A DNA stretch of 16,769 nucleotides from an uncultured Cloacibacillus sp. (GCA_900545755.1 URAG01000049.1:1-16769), one strand, 5' to 3'; counted from the stretch's first letter, positions 1-7,501 are shown. Notes: generated from the letters alone by a model not told the origin. Numbers and translations are program-made.

Positions 1-1
1 T

Positions 2-358
2 GTATCCTTTATGTTTGATCAGAAAGGTCAGATCATCATTGATAAAGAAGAACTGGAAGACGAATGTGGTGAGATGGATGCAGACGAGCTTATGATGACA
101 GCTCTTGATGCCGGTGCAGAAGACTTCAACGAAGAAGAAGATAGCTTCGAAGTTCTGACAGCTCCGGATGATTTCAGTGCTGTTCGTGAAGCTCTTGAAA
201 AAGCTGGTATCCCGATGGTAGAAGCTCAGGTTGCTATGGTTCCGCAGACATATGTGGATCTGACAGATGAAAAGGATGTCAAGAACCTGCAGAGAACACT
301 GGATCTTCTCGATGAGGATGATGATGTCACAGACGTGTGGACAAACTGGAACGAATGA
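2..358 (+). CDS. yebC: YebC/PmpR family DNA-binding transcriptional regulator, C-terminal part
   Basis: This is the 3' part of a gene that begins before the window; the reading frame is open from base 2 and ends at TGA 356-358. The visible 118 residues match the C-terminal two thirds of the YebC/PmpR family: an acidic domain with an E-D-E-C-G-E stretch, a D-A-G-A-E-D motif, and the closing V-A-M-V-P-Q-T segment followed by a very acidic tail ending near T-D-V-W-T-N. YebC proteins act in the cytoplasm; members have been described both as transcription regulators and as ribosome-associated factors that help translate difficult proline stretches. An internal ATG at 11 is not the true start, because the preceding V-S-F residues also fit the family. 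Codon use is A/T-leaning like tepA downstream. Family assignment is confident; the exact role is not shown by sequence. Confidence 0.93.
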   Translation, partial: VSFMFDQKGQIIIDKEELEDECGEMDADELMMTALDAGAEDFNEEEDSFEVLTAPDDFSAVREALEKAGIPMVEAQVAMVPQTYVDLTDEKDVKNLQRTLDLLDEDDDVTDVWTNWNE

Positions 359-403
359 TTTTCAAATATATGATCTGATGTATAACAATTAAAGATCTGA
401 CAC

Positions 404-444
404 AAAATACCTTCATGAACTTTCAAATTTCATGGAGGTATTTT
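404..444 (+). terminator. Hairpin after yebC that also contains the tepA Shine-Dalgarno site
   Basis: A 16-bp arm at 404-419 pairs with 429-444 with a single T-G wobble and a 9-base loop. The 3' arm ends in a T run (440-445), as expected of an intrinsic terminator for yebC. The same arm contains GGAGGT at 434-439, six bases from the tepA ATG at 446, so in any transcript starting upstream of 404 the tepA ribosome binding site is paired. Confidence 0.75.
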
Positions 445-445
445 T

Positions 446-1162
446 ATGTCTGAAAAAGAGATTGAAAACAGTAAACAGCAGGCTTTGGATAAAGAAGAAA
501 AAGAAAATGAGCAGATCAGGGAAATGGGTGAGTTGACACTTGACCAGAATGTGAAGAGACACCGGATCGAACTTCTGACGATCATTGGTGAAGTAGAAGG
601 CCATGATGCCGCACCGTCGCAGAGTAAAACAACAAAATATGAACATGTTCTGCCAAAACTTGCAATGATCGAAGACGATGAAAACGTGGAAGGACTTTTG
701 ATTCTTTTGAATACGGTTGGCGGTGATGTAGAGGCAGGACTTGCCATTGCAGAGATGATCGCATCTTTGAGTATTCCGACGGTATCGTTGGTACTTGGTG
801 GCGGGCATTCGATCGGAGTACCGATGGCAGTGTCGGCAGATTATTCTTTTGCTGTGCCAAGTGCCACGATGGTAATTCATCCGGTGCGTTCGAGTGGGAT
901 GTTTATCGGTGTTGCTCAGACTTATCGGAATATGGAAAAAATTCAGGACCGTATCACAGGCTTTATTGCGGCACATTCCAGAGCTTCCAAGGAACGTCTG
1001 GAGAGACTGATGCTGGACACCAGCCAGCTGGTCAAGGATGTCGGAACGCTTCTGGAAGGTGAGGAGGCAGTAAAAGAAGGGCTGATTGATGAGATTGGAG
1101 GAATCCGTGAGGCACTTGCAAAACTGCATGAGATGATTGATGCGAAAAATAATAAAATATAA
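446..1162 (+). CDS. tepA: ClpP-like serine protease of the TepA family
   Basis: A 238-residue protein with a charged Lys/Glu-rich N-terminus of about 35 residues followed by a ClpP/crotonase-fold domain. The nucleophile is probably Ser122 in G-G-H-S-I-G, the histidine His145 in V-I-H-P-V, and Asp191 aligns with the third ClpP triad residue. The L-N-T-V-G-G-D-V motif at 89-96 fits the oxyanion/substrate strand seen in ClpP and SppA relatives. TepA (YmfB) of Bacillus was described as a translocation-enhancing, cytoplasmic ClpP-like protein, and the length fits that family better than ClpP itself (about 195 residues). No signal peptide or membrane segment is seen. GGAGGT at 434-439 gives ideal spacing to ATG 446. 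The gene stands alone, ended by A/T-rich DNA before nfnA. Substrate is unknown. Confidence 0.85.
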   Translation: MSEKEIENSKQQALDKEEKENEQIREMGELTLDQNVKRHRIELLTIIGEVEGHDAAPSQSKTTKYEHVLPKLAMIEDDENVEGLLILLNTVGGDVEAGLAIAEMIASLSIPTVSLVLGGGHSIGVPMAVSADYSFAVPSATMVIHPVRSSGMFIGVAQTYRNMEKIQDRITGFIAAHSRASKERLERLMLDTSQLVKDVGTLLEGEEAVKEGLIDEIGGIREALAKLHEMIDAKNNKI

Positions 1163-1211
1163 AAAATTGTGAAAAAAAAGACATTTTTATGCATCTTTAT
1201 AAATGTTTTCC

Positions 1212-1240
1212 TTGTCATATAGCAGATTTTAGCGTATTAT
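1212..1240 (+). promoter_or_regulatory. Sigma70-type promoter upstream of nfnA
   Basis: TTGTCA at 1212-1217 and TATTAT at 1235-1240 are separated by exactly 17 bases, 40 bases ahead of the nfnA start. An AGGAGGG ribosome binding site lies at 1268-1274, five bases before ATG 1280. All of it is in the A/T-rich left background, so it belongs to the left donor's nfnA. Confidence 0.75.
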
Positions 1241-1279
1241 TATTAGAGGATTGAATGAAAATATGCTAGGAGGGAAACA

Positions 1280-2125
1280 ATGTATAAGATTTTAAAAGCT
1301 GAAACACTGGCAGCTAAGATTCATCTTATGGTCGTACACGCACCGCGTGTTGCAAGCCATTGTCAGCCAGGACAATTCATCATCGTAAAAATGGATGAGA
1401 AGGGCGAGAGAATCCCGCTTACCATCGCCGACCACGACGAGGAGAAGGGACAGATACGCCTCGTCTTCCAGGTCGTAGGCAAGACGACAGCCGCGCTTTC
1501 GCGCCTCGAGCCCGGCGAAGCGATCCTCGACATTTCCGGCCCGCTCGGCACTCCCAGCGAGGTTGAGAAATACGGCACGGTGCTCATGGTCGGAGGCGGC
1601 GTCGGAATCGCGGCGCTCTATCCGATCATCAAGGCCCTCAAGCAGCAGGGCAACAAGGTAATTACGATCCTCGGCGGACGCACGTCGAGCCTTGTCGTCA
1701 TGAAAGACGAGTGCGCGAAGTACTCCGACGAGCTTCTCGTCACCACTGACGACGGCTCCGATGGCATGAAAGGCGTCGTCACCGACGCGATGAAGATGGT
1801 CGTAGAGCGCGGCGAGAAAATCGACCGCTGCTGGTGCATCGGCCCCTCCATCATGATGAAGTTCGGCACGAAGGCCGCGAAGGAGCTCGGCCTGCCCATC
1901 TGGGTCTCGCTCAACCCGCTCATGGTCGACGGAACGGGAATGTGCGGCTGCTGCCGCGTAACGGTCGACGGTAAGATATTCTTCGCCTGCGTCGACGGCC
2001 CAGAGTTCGACGGACACAAGGTCAACTGGGACGAGTTCATGAGCCGTATGCGTCAGTACAAGGACGAAGAGAAAATTTCGATGGACAAGTATATTGAAGA
2101 AGTAGGTGAAGAGACATGGCTGTAA
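1280..2125 (+). CDS. nfnA: NADH-dependent ferredoxin:NADP+ oxidoreductase, subunit A (hybrid of two backgrounds)
   Basis: This 281-residue protein is the small subunit of the electron-bifurcating transhydrogenase NfnAB (sulfide dehydrogenase beta-like), which couples NADPH, NAD+ and reduced ferredoxin in the cytoplasm. An FAD-binding beta-barrel covers about residues 1-95, with R-I-P-L-T-I for flavin contact; the NAD(H)-binding domain follows with V-G-G-G-V-G at 104-109. The C-terminal [2Fe-2S] region has Asp217, Cys222, Cys224, Cys225 and Cys237; characterised Nfn enzymes use one aspartate and three cysteines as cluster ligands. ATG 1280 is set by AGGAGGG. The first 27 to 45 codons have the base use of the left flank, and the remainder abruptly takes the GC-rich codons of the central block, so the gene as written is probably a fusion of two organisms' nfnA. 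It overlaps nfnB by 10 bases. Confidence 0.9.
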   Translation: MYKILKAETLAAKIHLMVVHAPRVASHCQPGQFIIVKMDEKGERIPLTIADHDEEKGQIRLVFQVVGKTTAALSRLEPGEAILDISGPLGTPSEVEKYGTVLMVGGGVGIAALYPIIKALKQQGNKVITILGGRTSSLVVMKDECAKYSDELLVTTDDGSDGMKGVVTDAMKMVVERGEKIDRCWCIGPSIMMKFGTKAAKELGLPIWVSLNPLMVDGTGMCGCCRVTVDGKIFFACVDGPEFDGHKVNWDEFMSRMRQYKDEEKISMDKYIEEVGEETWL

Positions 2126-3531
2126 CATTCTCTAAGTGGAAGACCCCCATAAAGGAGCAGGACCCAGAGGTACGCAAGAGCAATTTCGGCGAAGTCTGCC
2201 TCGGTTACACGCTTGAAGAAGGCATGACCGAAGCCGGCCGCTGCCTCCAGTGTAAGACGAAGCCCTGCGTCGCCGGATGCCCCGTTAAGATAGACATTCC
2301 AGCCTTCATTAAGTGCATCAAAGAGGGCGACATGGCCGGCGCCGCCGCGGTCATGGACCAGTACACCAACCTCCCCGCCGTCTGCGGCCGCGTCTGCCCG
2401 CAGGAGTCGCAGTGCGAGGGTAGATGCACCGTCGGCAAGATGAAGGACTTCGAGCCCGTCGCGATAGGCAAGCTCGAACGTCTCGTCGCCGACTGGAAGT
2501 ACGCGCAGGAGAATATGGAAGCCAAGCCCTACGAGGGCGAGAAGAAGGGCAAGGTAGCCGTCGTCGGCTCCGGTCCGTCGAGCCTCACCGTCGCCGGCGA
2601 CCTCGCGAAGATGGGCTACGAGGTCAAGATATTCGAAGCTCTCCACGCAGCCGGCGGAGTCCTTATCTACGGCATCCCCGAGTTCCGTCTCCCGAAGAAA
2701 ATAGTCAAGATGGAAATTGAAGCGATGCAGAAGCTCGGCGTCGACATCGAGACCAACGTCGTCGTCGGCAAGACGATCACGATGCAGGAGATAATGAAGG
2801 AATACGACGCCTGCTACATCGCGGTCGGTGCTGGCGCGCCGCACTTCCAGGGCGTACCCGGGACGACGCTCAACGGCGTCTACTCCGCTTCCGAATACCT
2901 CACGCGCATCAACCTCATGCACGGCTACGAGTTCCCGAAGTTCGACACTCCGGCCAAGAAGGCGCATAAGGTCGTCGTCATCGGCGGCGGAAACGTCGCT
3001 ATGGACGCCGCCCGTTCCGCGAAGCGCCTCGGCGCGGAGGAAGTGACGGTCGTCTACCGCCGCTCGCTCGCGGAGCTTCCCGCGCGTATTGAAGAGTACC
3101 ACCACGCCGTCGAAGAGGGCATCATCTTCAACTGGCTGACGAACCCGACCGAGTACGTTGACGACGGCAACGGCCTGCTCAAGGGCGTCAAGTGCATCAA
3201 GATGGAGCTCGGCGAGCCTGACGCATCTGGACGCCGCCGTCCCGTCCCCGTTGAGGGCAGCGAGTTCTTTATCGAGGCCGACTGCGCGATCGAAGCCATC
3301 GGCCAGGGCGCTAACAGGGTCCTCCTCTCCACCTTCCCCGAGATGAAGCTCAACAAGCGCGGCTACATCGAGGCCGACCCCCTGACCGGCGCGACCTCCG
3401 TCCCCGGCGTATTCGCAGGCGGAGACATCGTAACAGGAGCCGCCACCGTCATCCTGGCGATGGGCGCCGGTAAAGAGGCCGCCGTAGCGATCGACAAGTA
3501 CATCACAGAGAAGAAAGCCGCCGCGAAGTAA
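2116..3531 (+). CDS. nfnB: NADH-dependent ferredoxin:NADP+ oxidoreductase, subunit B (GltD-like)
   Basis: A 471-residue flavoprotein of the glutamate synthase small-subunit type, the NADPH-side subunit of NfnAB. Two N-terminal [4Fe-4S] clusters are visible: C43-x2-C46-x4-C51-x3-C55 and C90-x3-C94-x5-C100-x3-C104. An FAD Rossmann motif G-S-G-P-S-S is at 151-156, and a second dinucleotide motif G-G-G-N-V-A at 290-295, followed by V-Y-R-R-S, binds NADPH. The C-terminal A-G-G-D-I-V-T-G-A-A-T-V motif completes FAD binding. The length is usual for the family. The ATG at 2116 lies inside the end of nfnA, so the pair is translationally coupled and the proteins form one complex. A GltD role is less likely because no glutamate synthase large subunit is adjacent while the NfnA partner is. 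Codon use is that of the central block throughout. Confidence 0.92.
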   Translation: MAVTFSKWKTPIKEQDPEVRKSNFGEVCLGYTLEEGMTEAGRCLQCKTKPCVAGCPVKIDIPAFIKCIKEGDMAGAAAVMDQYTNLPAVCGRVCPQESQCEGRCTVGKMKDFEPVAIGKLERLVADWKYAQENMEAKPYEGEKKGKVAVVGSGPSSLTVAGDLAKMGYEVKIFEALHAAGGVLIYGIPEFRLPKKIVKMEIEAMQKLGVDIETNVVVGKTITMQEIMKEYDACYIAVGAGAPHFQGVPGTTLNGVYSASEYLTRINLMHGYEFPKFDTPAKKAHKVVVIGGGNVAMDAARSAKRLGAEEVTVVYRRSLAELPARIEEYHHAVEEGIIFNWLTNPTEYVDDGNGLLKGVKCIKMELGEPDASGRRRPVPVEGSEFFIEADCAIEAIGQGANRVLLSTFPEMKLNKRGYIEADPLTGATSVPGVFAGGDIVTGAATVILAMGAGKEAAVAIDKYITEKKAAAK

Positions 3532-3558
3532 CCAGCAAGCGCTTCGGCAGAACATACG

Positions 3559-3592
3559 AAAAAATCCCTCGCTCTGAGGCGGGGGATTTTTT
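3559..3592. terminator. Bidirectional terminator between nfnB and the convergent ferritin-like/VIT1 gene
   Basis: Six A bases (3559-3564), a GC stem formed by TCCCTCGC and the facing GCGGGGGA (with a G-T pair), and six T bases (3587-3592) form a symmetric hairpin. It lies 28 bases after the nfnB stop and 18 bases from the end of the opposing gene, so it can serve both strands. Confidence 0.88.
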
Positions 3593-3609
3593 CTTGCCTT
3601 GAGTGCTGC

Positions 3610-4473
3610 TTACATCGAAATTCCAAGCACCCTCTGCGCGCCCCAGCCTATCATGAACGATACGGCGGCGACGCCGAAGCTGATGAAGATCATCTCGCGG
3701 AAGGCCGGCACGAACGGCTCTTTGCGCACCACTGAGACGTAGAATGTGAACAAAAATATGACGAAGGCGGCGGAAAGCAGACAGCCGCCGAGCGCGAAGA
3801 GCGGCGTTGGAATCAGCGCGAAGGGCAGAAGTAGCATGCAGACGGCGAACATGTAGGCAAGCCCCGTGTAGACCGCGGCTTTCAGCGGCTGTTTCTCCGA
3901 TGGGTCGTTCTTCTTGGAGAGATATTCCGAGGCCGCCATCGAGAGAGTCGCGGCGCTTCCCGTTATGAACCCGGCCATGCAAATGACGGCGGAGTCTCCG
4001 AGCGCAAATGTGAAGCCCGCGAGAGCACCCGTAAGCTCGACGAGCGCGTCGTTGATGCCGAGCACCATGGAACTGATATACTGGAGCCGCTCGTCGTCGA
4101 TCATAGCGATGAGCGCTTGCTCATGCTCCTCTTCCTGCTTGAAAATTTCGAGAGCCACAGGTGCGGCCTCTGCTATTTTTGCGTACTCTGCCTGTGCTTT
4201 CTGCTCGCCAGCCTCCATCATGTTTATGACGAAGGTGAGGCCGAAGATGAAGCCGCACATTCTATAAAGCGTGATTTTCAAGAAATTCGGCTTCGGCATC
4301 TCGCCCGTGAAGCCGCTCCATATCTCTGCATGCTTCTTCTCCTCCGCCGCTATGCGCGCGAGCGTGCGTCCGTTCTCGCCAGGCACGCGGCGCGCCATAT
4401 AGCCGTATATCACATGTTCCGTTATTTCGCCTAGCTGCATCGCCTTTATCGCGGCGAGTGAAGTTTCATTCAT
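3610..4473 (-). CDS. Ferritin-like domain fused to a VIT1/CCC1-type membrane transporter
   Basis: A 287-residue protein in two parts. Residues 1-130 form a rubrerythrin/ferritin-like four-helix domain with candidate di-iron ligands Glu16, Glu19, Glu44/45 with His48, Glu87/Glu90 and Glu114-116 with His117. Residues 131-287 form a VIT1/CCC1-type membrane domain, recognisable from G-I-N-D-A-L-V-E-L-T-G-A-L-A-G at 139-153 and S-M-A-A-S-E-Y-L-S at 178-186, with about five hydrophobic segments. VIT1/CCC1 proteins move Fe2+ or Mn2+ across membranes, and the same two-domain arrangement occurs in membrane-bound ferritin MbfA, an iron exporter, so iron efflux or storage control is the likely job. The start at ATG 4473 is supported by GGAGGA ten bases upstream. 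It is the last gene of a three-gene run, 22 bases after the NSS transporter. Confidence 0.85.
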   Translation of the reverse strand: MNETSLAAIKAMQLGEITEHVIYGYMARRVPGENGRTLARIAAEEKKHAEIWSGFTGEMPKPNFLKITLYRMCGFIFGLTFVINMMEAGEQKAQAEYAKIAEAAPVALEIFKQEEEHEQALIAMIDDERLQYISSMVLGINDALVELTGALAGFTFALGDSAVICMAGFITGSAATLSMAASEYLSKKNDPSEKQPLKAAVYTGLAYMFAVCMLLLPFALIPTPLFALGGCLLSAAFVIFLFTFYVSVVRKEPFVPAFREMIFISFGVAAVSFMIGWGAQRVLGISM

Positions 4474-4495
4474 TGCACAACAATCCTCCAGTTTT

Positions 4496-5836
4496 CTAAC
4501 CTATGCCGCCAAGCATTATGCCGAGCGCGAGCACCAGCAGAGCTATGCCGCAGTACAGATATTTGCCAAGCGGCAGAATCCACGCGGGGACGCGTCCGTT
4601 CCTGCCGAGCCCTATCTGTTCGCGGACGAAGCGCGGCCCCATAATCCAGTAGAAGATGAACGCCGCGATGAAGGCGCCGACCGGGCAGACGTAAATAGAG
4701 ACGACGTCCATCCACTCTCCTATAACGTTTCCGTTCTCAAGGAAAGCGCCGCAGAGCGCAGCAGCCCCTATGACGAGCCCGACGGATAGAGGGCGCGAGA
4801 GGCCGAAGCTCTCCTGCATCATCTCTATCGGCGTTTCAAAAAGGTTCACGAGCGAGGTCGATGCTGCAAAAAGTATCGCCGCGAAGAAAATTATCGCGAA
4901 CATCGCGCCCCCCGTCATCTCGCGGAAGATCATCGGCAGAGTTATGAACATGAGCGGCGGCCCAGACGCAGGGTCGAGGCCGAAGGCGAAGACGGCTGGG
5001 ATGACGACTATAGCCGCGAGCATGGCCGCAAGCGTGTCGAAGACCGCGATGTTCATCGAGCAGAATAGCACGTCTTCCCTCTTGTCGAGGTATGAGCCGT
5101 AGACGATTGTGCCGTTGCCGGCGAGCGAGAGTGAGAAGAAAGCCTGCCCAAGCGCGAAAATCCACGTCTTTGGGTCGAGCAGGTGCGCCGCGTCGGGAAG
5201 TATAAAAAGATACCTGTAGCCCTCGGAGGCTCCCGGCATCATAGCTACGCGCACCGCCATGTAGACGAACATCGCGTAGAAGAGCGGCATCATGATTTTG
5301 CAGACGCGCTCGATGCTTTTGGAAATCCCAGCCGTCGCCATCGCGAAACCGAGGCCGAGCGCCAACATATGCCAGCCGAAGCTGCCGAAATCGCCGCATA
5401 TAGCGCCGAAGTACGCGCCTACGTCCTCCGCCGCGAACATCGCGCCGGAGAGCGAGCCCCATAAGTAGCGCAGCACCCAGCCCATGATTATCGCGTAGCC
5501 GGTGGCCATCGCGAACGAGCCTGCGACGGGGATGAGGCCGATGTTTTTCAGCGGCTTGCCGCGCTCCGTAAGCGCTTTGCGGAAGGTCGCGTATGGGCCG
5601 CTGCGCCCCCAGCGCCCGAAGGCTATTTCGGAGACGACTCCGGTGCAGCCGAGCACGACGACGCAGATTATATATGGTATGAGATAAGACGAACCGCCGT
5701 AGCGCGCGGCGCGGTACGGGAAGGCCCAAACGTTCGCCATGCCGACCGCAGAGCCCACGCATGCGATGATAAATCCCCAGCGGCTTCTCCACTGATCGCG
5801 GCTGTCTACGCCGCTTAAATTTTTATCTTTTGCCAA
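4496..5836 (-). CDS. Sodium:neurotransmitter symporter (NSS/SNF) family transporter
   Basis: A membrane protein of about 446 residues with 11-12 hydrophobic segments, matching bacterial NSS transporters such as LeuT, MhsT and TnaT, which import amino acids with Na+. The family hallmark lies in the first segment, residues 29-48: G-S-A-V-G-M-A-N-V-W-A-F-P-Y-R-A-A-R-Y-G, the unwound helix that binds Na+ and substrate. Start choice: GTG 5842 and TTG 5836 are both in frame; AGGA at 5846-5849 sits 3 bases from the GTG but 9 from the TTG, so TTG, giving M-A-K-D-K-N, is preferred. The MBL-fold gene ends about 20 bases upstream and the ferritin-like/VIT1 gene starts 22 bases downstream on the same strand, so the three are probably one transcript. 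Substrate cannot be read from sequence; an amino acid or related compound is the family expectation. Confidence 0.9.
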   Translation of the reverse strand: MAKDKNLSGVDSRDQWRSRWGFIIACVGSAVGMANVWAFPYRAARYGGSSYLIPYIICVVVLGCTGVVSEIAFGRWGRSGPYATFRKALTERGKPLKNIGLIPVAGSFAMATGYAIIMGWVLRYLWGSLSGAMFAAEDVGAYFGAICGDFGSFGWHMLALGLGFAMATAGISKSIERVCKIMMPLFYAMFVYMAVRVAMMPGASEGYRYLFILPDAAHLLDPKTWIFALGQAFFSLSLAGNGTIVYGSYLDKREDVLFCSMNIAVFDTLAAMLAAIVVIPAVFAFGLDPASGPPLMFITLPMIFREMTGGAMFAIIFFAAILFAASTSLVNLFETPIEMMQESFGLSRPLSVGLVIGAAALCGAFLENGNVIGEWMDVVSIYVCPVGAFIAAFIFYWIMGPRFVREQIGLGRNGRVPAWILPLGKYLYCGIALLVLALGIMLGGIG

Positions 5837-5857
5837 ACACACCAGTCCTTTCGTAGT

Positions 5858-6778
5858 TTACCGCGCCTCGGCGGTTCTTCTTATCCAGCCTAGATAGCCG
5901 TTCGCCGACTGTCCTATGAAGAACAGTTCTCTTTCTTTGATGTTTTGGGGCAGTTTTTGCAGCTTTTCCATCACAGGATCATGGCGCAAAAGCTCCGCGA
6001 CGGCGTCTTCGCGCCCAGCCCCCTGCGGAAGCTGCGACAATATCTCAAGCCACAGCTCCATCTGTTTTTTCGCGCGTCCGAAGGCTGCAAGATAATCCGT
6101 AAGCCATCCCGAGTGTGGAAAGCAGACGACGTCGATGTTTTTCAGCGCGAGCAACTTTTCAAGCGAGGACATCGCCGTGTCGTAATAGAACTTATGCGGC
6201 GTCGCCGGGCGCGTGAAATAGCTTCCGTCCTCAAGGCGGAACCAGCAGCCAGCAGCCTCGCCCGCAAAAAGCATCCTGCGCCCGCCAAGCTCATAGATGT
6301 ACGAACTGTGGTGCGGCGCGTGCCCAGGCGTGTCTATCACCGTCAGCCCTGGAATCGCGTCGCCGTCGCCCATTATATTCCCCGCAGGCACCGGCAGCGG
6401 CTCCCCGTAAACGTCGCATAGGCTGCCGAGCGACGTGCGGCTTCCCGCGATGAGTCTCGATGGGTCTATCAGATGCGGGCGCCCCTTCGCTGGAGCCAGC
6501 AGCTTTGTATCGTAATAACGCCTGATGAAATGCCCTGCGCCCCCCGCATGGTCGAGGTGTATATGCGTGTAGATAAGATAGTCTATCCGAGGGCTTCCGA
6601 GCTCGTCGAGCCGCGCGAACAGCTCCGGCACGGCGCTTGCCGGCCCCGTCTCGACTAAGATATTCTGCCCGCGCGCCTCGTCCTTTATGAGCCAGCCGTC
6701 GAGGAACGACTCGAAGCCGCCGCGCGGTATCGGCAGATTGATTTTATAAAAACCCGGAAAAAGCTCCGAACAAGCCAT
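5858..6778 (-). CDS. MBL-fold metallo-hydrolase
   Basis: A 306-residue cytoplasmic protein of the metallo-beta-lactamase superfamily. The metal motif is T-H-I-H-L-D-H (His72, His74, Asp76, His77), with His153 in D-T-P-G-H-A-P-H-H and His222 in C-F-P-H-S-G. The position that is normally the bridging aspartate in G-D appears as F-A-G-E-A-A-G with Glu174, a change worth noting. The architecture, with a long C-terminal helical part after residue 225, resembles glyoxalase II-like and quorum-lactonase-like relatives, but I cannot name a substrate. ATG 6778 has AAGGGA nine bases upstream. It is the first gene of the run leading to the NSS symporter and ferritin-like/VIT1 genes, which hints at hydrolysis of something imported, though this is only contextual. 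Confidence 0.87.
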   Translation of the reverse strand: MACSELFPGFYKINLPIPRGGFESFLDGWLIKDEARGQNILVETGPASAVPELFARLDELGSPRIDYLIYTHIHLDHAGGAGHFIRRYYDTKLLAPAKGRPHLIDPSRLIAGSRTSLGSLCDVYGEPLPVPAGNIMGDGDAIPGLTVIDTPGHAPHHSSYIYELGGRRMLFAGEAAGCWFRLEDGSYFTRPATPHKFYYDTAMSSLEKLLALKNIDVVCFPHSGWLTDYLAAFGRAKKQMELWLEILSQLPQGAGREDAVAELLRHDPVMEKLQKLPQNIKERELFFIGQSANGYLGWIRRTAEAR

Positions 6779-6838
6779 GATATTACGTCCCTTCAGTAAA
6801 TTTCCGCCGCGCGCCCGCGCCGGACGCGCAGAATAATT

Positions 6839-6868
6839 TTAACGCGAAAGGCGATACGGTACTATAAT
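6839..6868 (+). promoter_or_regulatory. Probable promoter of the flavin reductase gene
   Basis: A perfect TATAAT at 6863-6868 is preceded at 18 bases by TTAACG (6839-6844), a 4/6 match to -35. It lies in the 147-base divergent region between the MBL-fold gene and the flavin reductase gene, about 58 bases before the proposed CTG start. No clear promoter for the opposite direction was found here. Confidence 0.55.
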
Positions 6869-6925
6869 ATCTAAAGCGGAAAATAAAAATTTTCCGGCGA
6901 CGCAAACAATAAAGGAGAGATAACA

Positions 6926-7501
6926 CTGCCAAAGCTCACGTGGAAACCCGGCACGATGCTTTACCCGCTGCCGCCAGTCATGGTTTCATGCGGCACTATG
7001 GAAAGGTCAAACATAATCACAGCGGCGTGGACTGGCACGGTAAACAGCGAGCCGCCGATGGTCTACGTATCCGTGCGTCCCGAGCGCCACTCGTACGCGA
7101 TGATAAAAGACAGCGGCGAATTCGTCATAAACCTCACAACCGAGCGCCTCGCGCGCGCCGCCGACCTATGCGGCGTGAAGTCCGGACGCGACGTGCAAAA
7201 GTTCCGCCTTTGCCGCCTCACGCCTGCTCCTGCCTCCGCCGTTTCCGCGCCGATGATAGCCGAAAGCCCCGTCAATATAGAATGCCGTGTCGTACAACGG
7301 TTGGCGCTCGGCAGCCACGATATGTTCCTAGCGGCGGTCGTCGCCGTCGATGTGGACGAATCGCTGCTCGACGCTAAGGGCGTCCTGCACTTGGAGCGCG
7401 CTGGGCTCGTAGCCTACGTCCATGGGCGCTACCGCGCGCTGGGCCGCGAGCTTGGCAAATTTGGATTTTCTGTGCAAAAGAAACAGGAGGCGAAAAGATA
7501 A
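6926..7501 (+). CDS. Flavin reductase-like FMN-binding protein, probable CTG start
   Basis: About 191 residues of the flavin reductase/DIM6-NTAB split-barrel family, which bind FMN and typically reduce flavin or iron with NAD(P)H. Family features are the early P-G-T-M-L-Y-P-L-P-P-V-M-V-S-C-G segment, I-I-T-A-A-W-T-G (the FMN-phosphate region), and P-P-M-V-Y-V-S-V-R-P. Homologues start about ten residues before the first ATG (6956), with a W-K-P-G segment. In this frame the only start-like codon there is CTG 6926, placed six bases after AAAGGAGAG (6911-6919), while ATG 6956 has no ribosome binding site. A CTG start giving M-P-K-L-T-W-K-P-G is therefore proposed. The 51-residue zinc-ribbon gene begins immediately at the stop codon, so the two are coupled. 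Physiological substrate unknown. Confidence 0.8.
   Translation: MPKLTWKPGTMLYPLPPVMVSCGTMERSNIITAAWTGTVNSEPPMVYVSVRPERHSYAMIKDSGEFVINLTTERLARAADLCGVKSGRDVQKFRLCRLTPAPASAVSAPMIAESPVNIECRVVQRLALGSHDMFLAAVVAVDVDESLLDAKGVLHLERAGLVAYVHGRYRALGRELGKFGFSVQKKQEAKR

Noticed and set aside
413..1129. 238-codon open frame opposite tepA
   Set aside because: No domain, no ribosome binding site, and tepA on the + strand has the catalytic motifs and a strong GGAGGT.
2053..3555. 500-codon open frame on the - strand opposite nfnB
   Set aside because: It mirrors nfnB codon by codon; long antisense frames are expected in GC-rich genes. Its translation is low-complexity, rich in Asp, Val and Leu, with no recognisable domain, while nfnB has complete cofactor motifs.
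4836..5792. 318-codon open frame overlapping the NSS transporter in another frame on the same strand
   Set aside because: It is Arg/Gly/His-rich and resembles the usual frame-shifted translation of GC-rich DNA; the NSS frame has transmembrane segments and the Na+ site motif.
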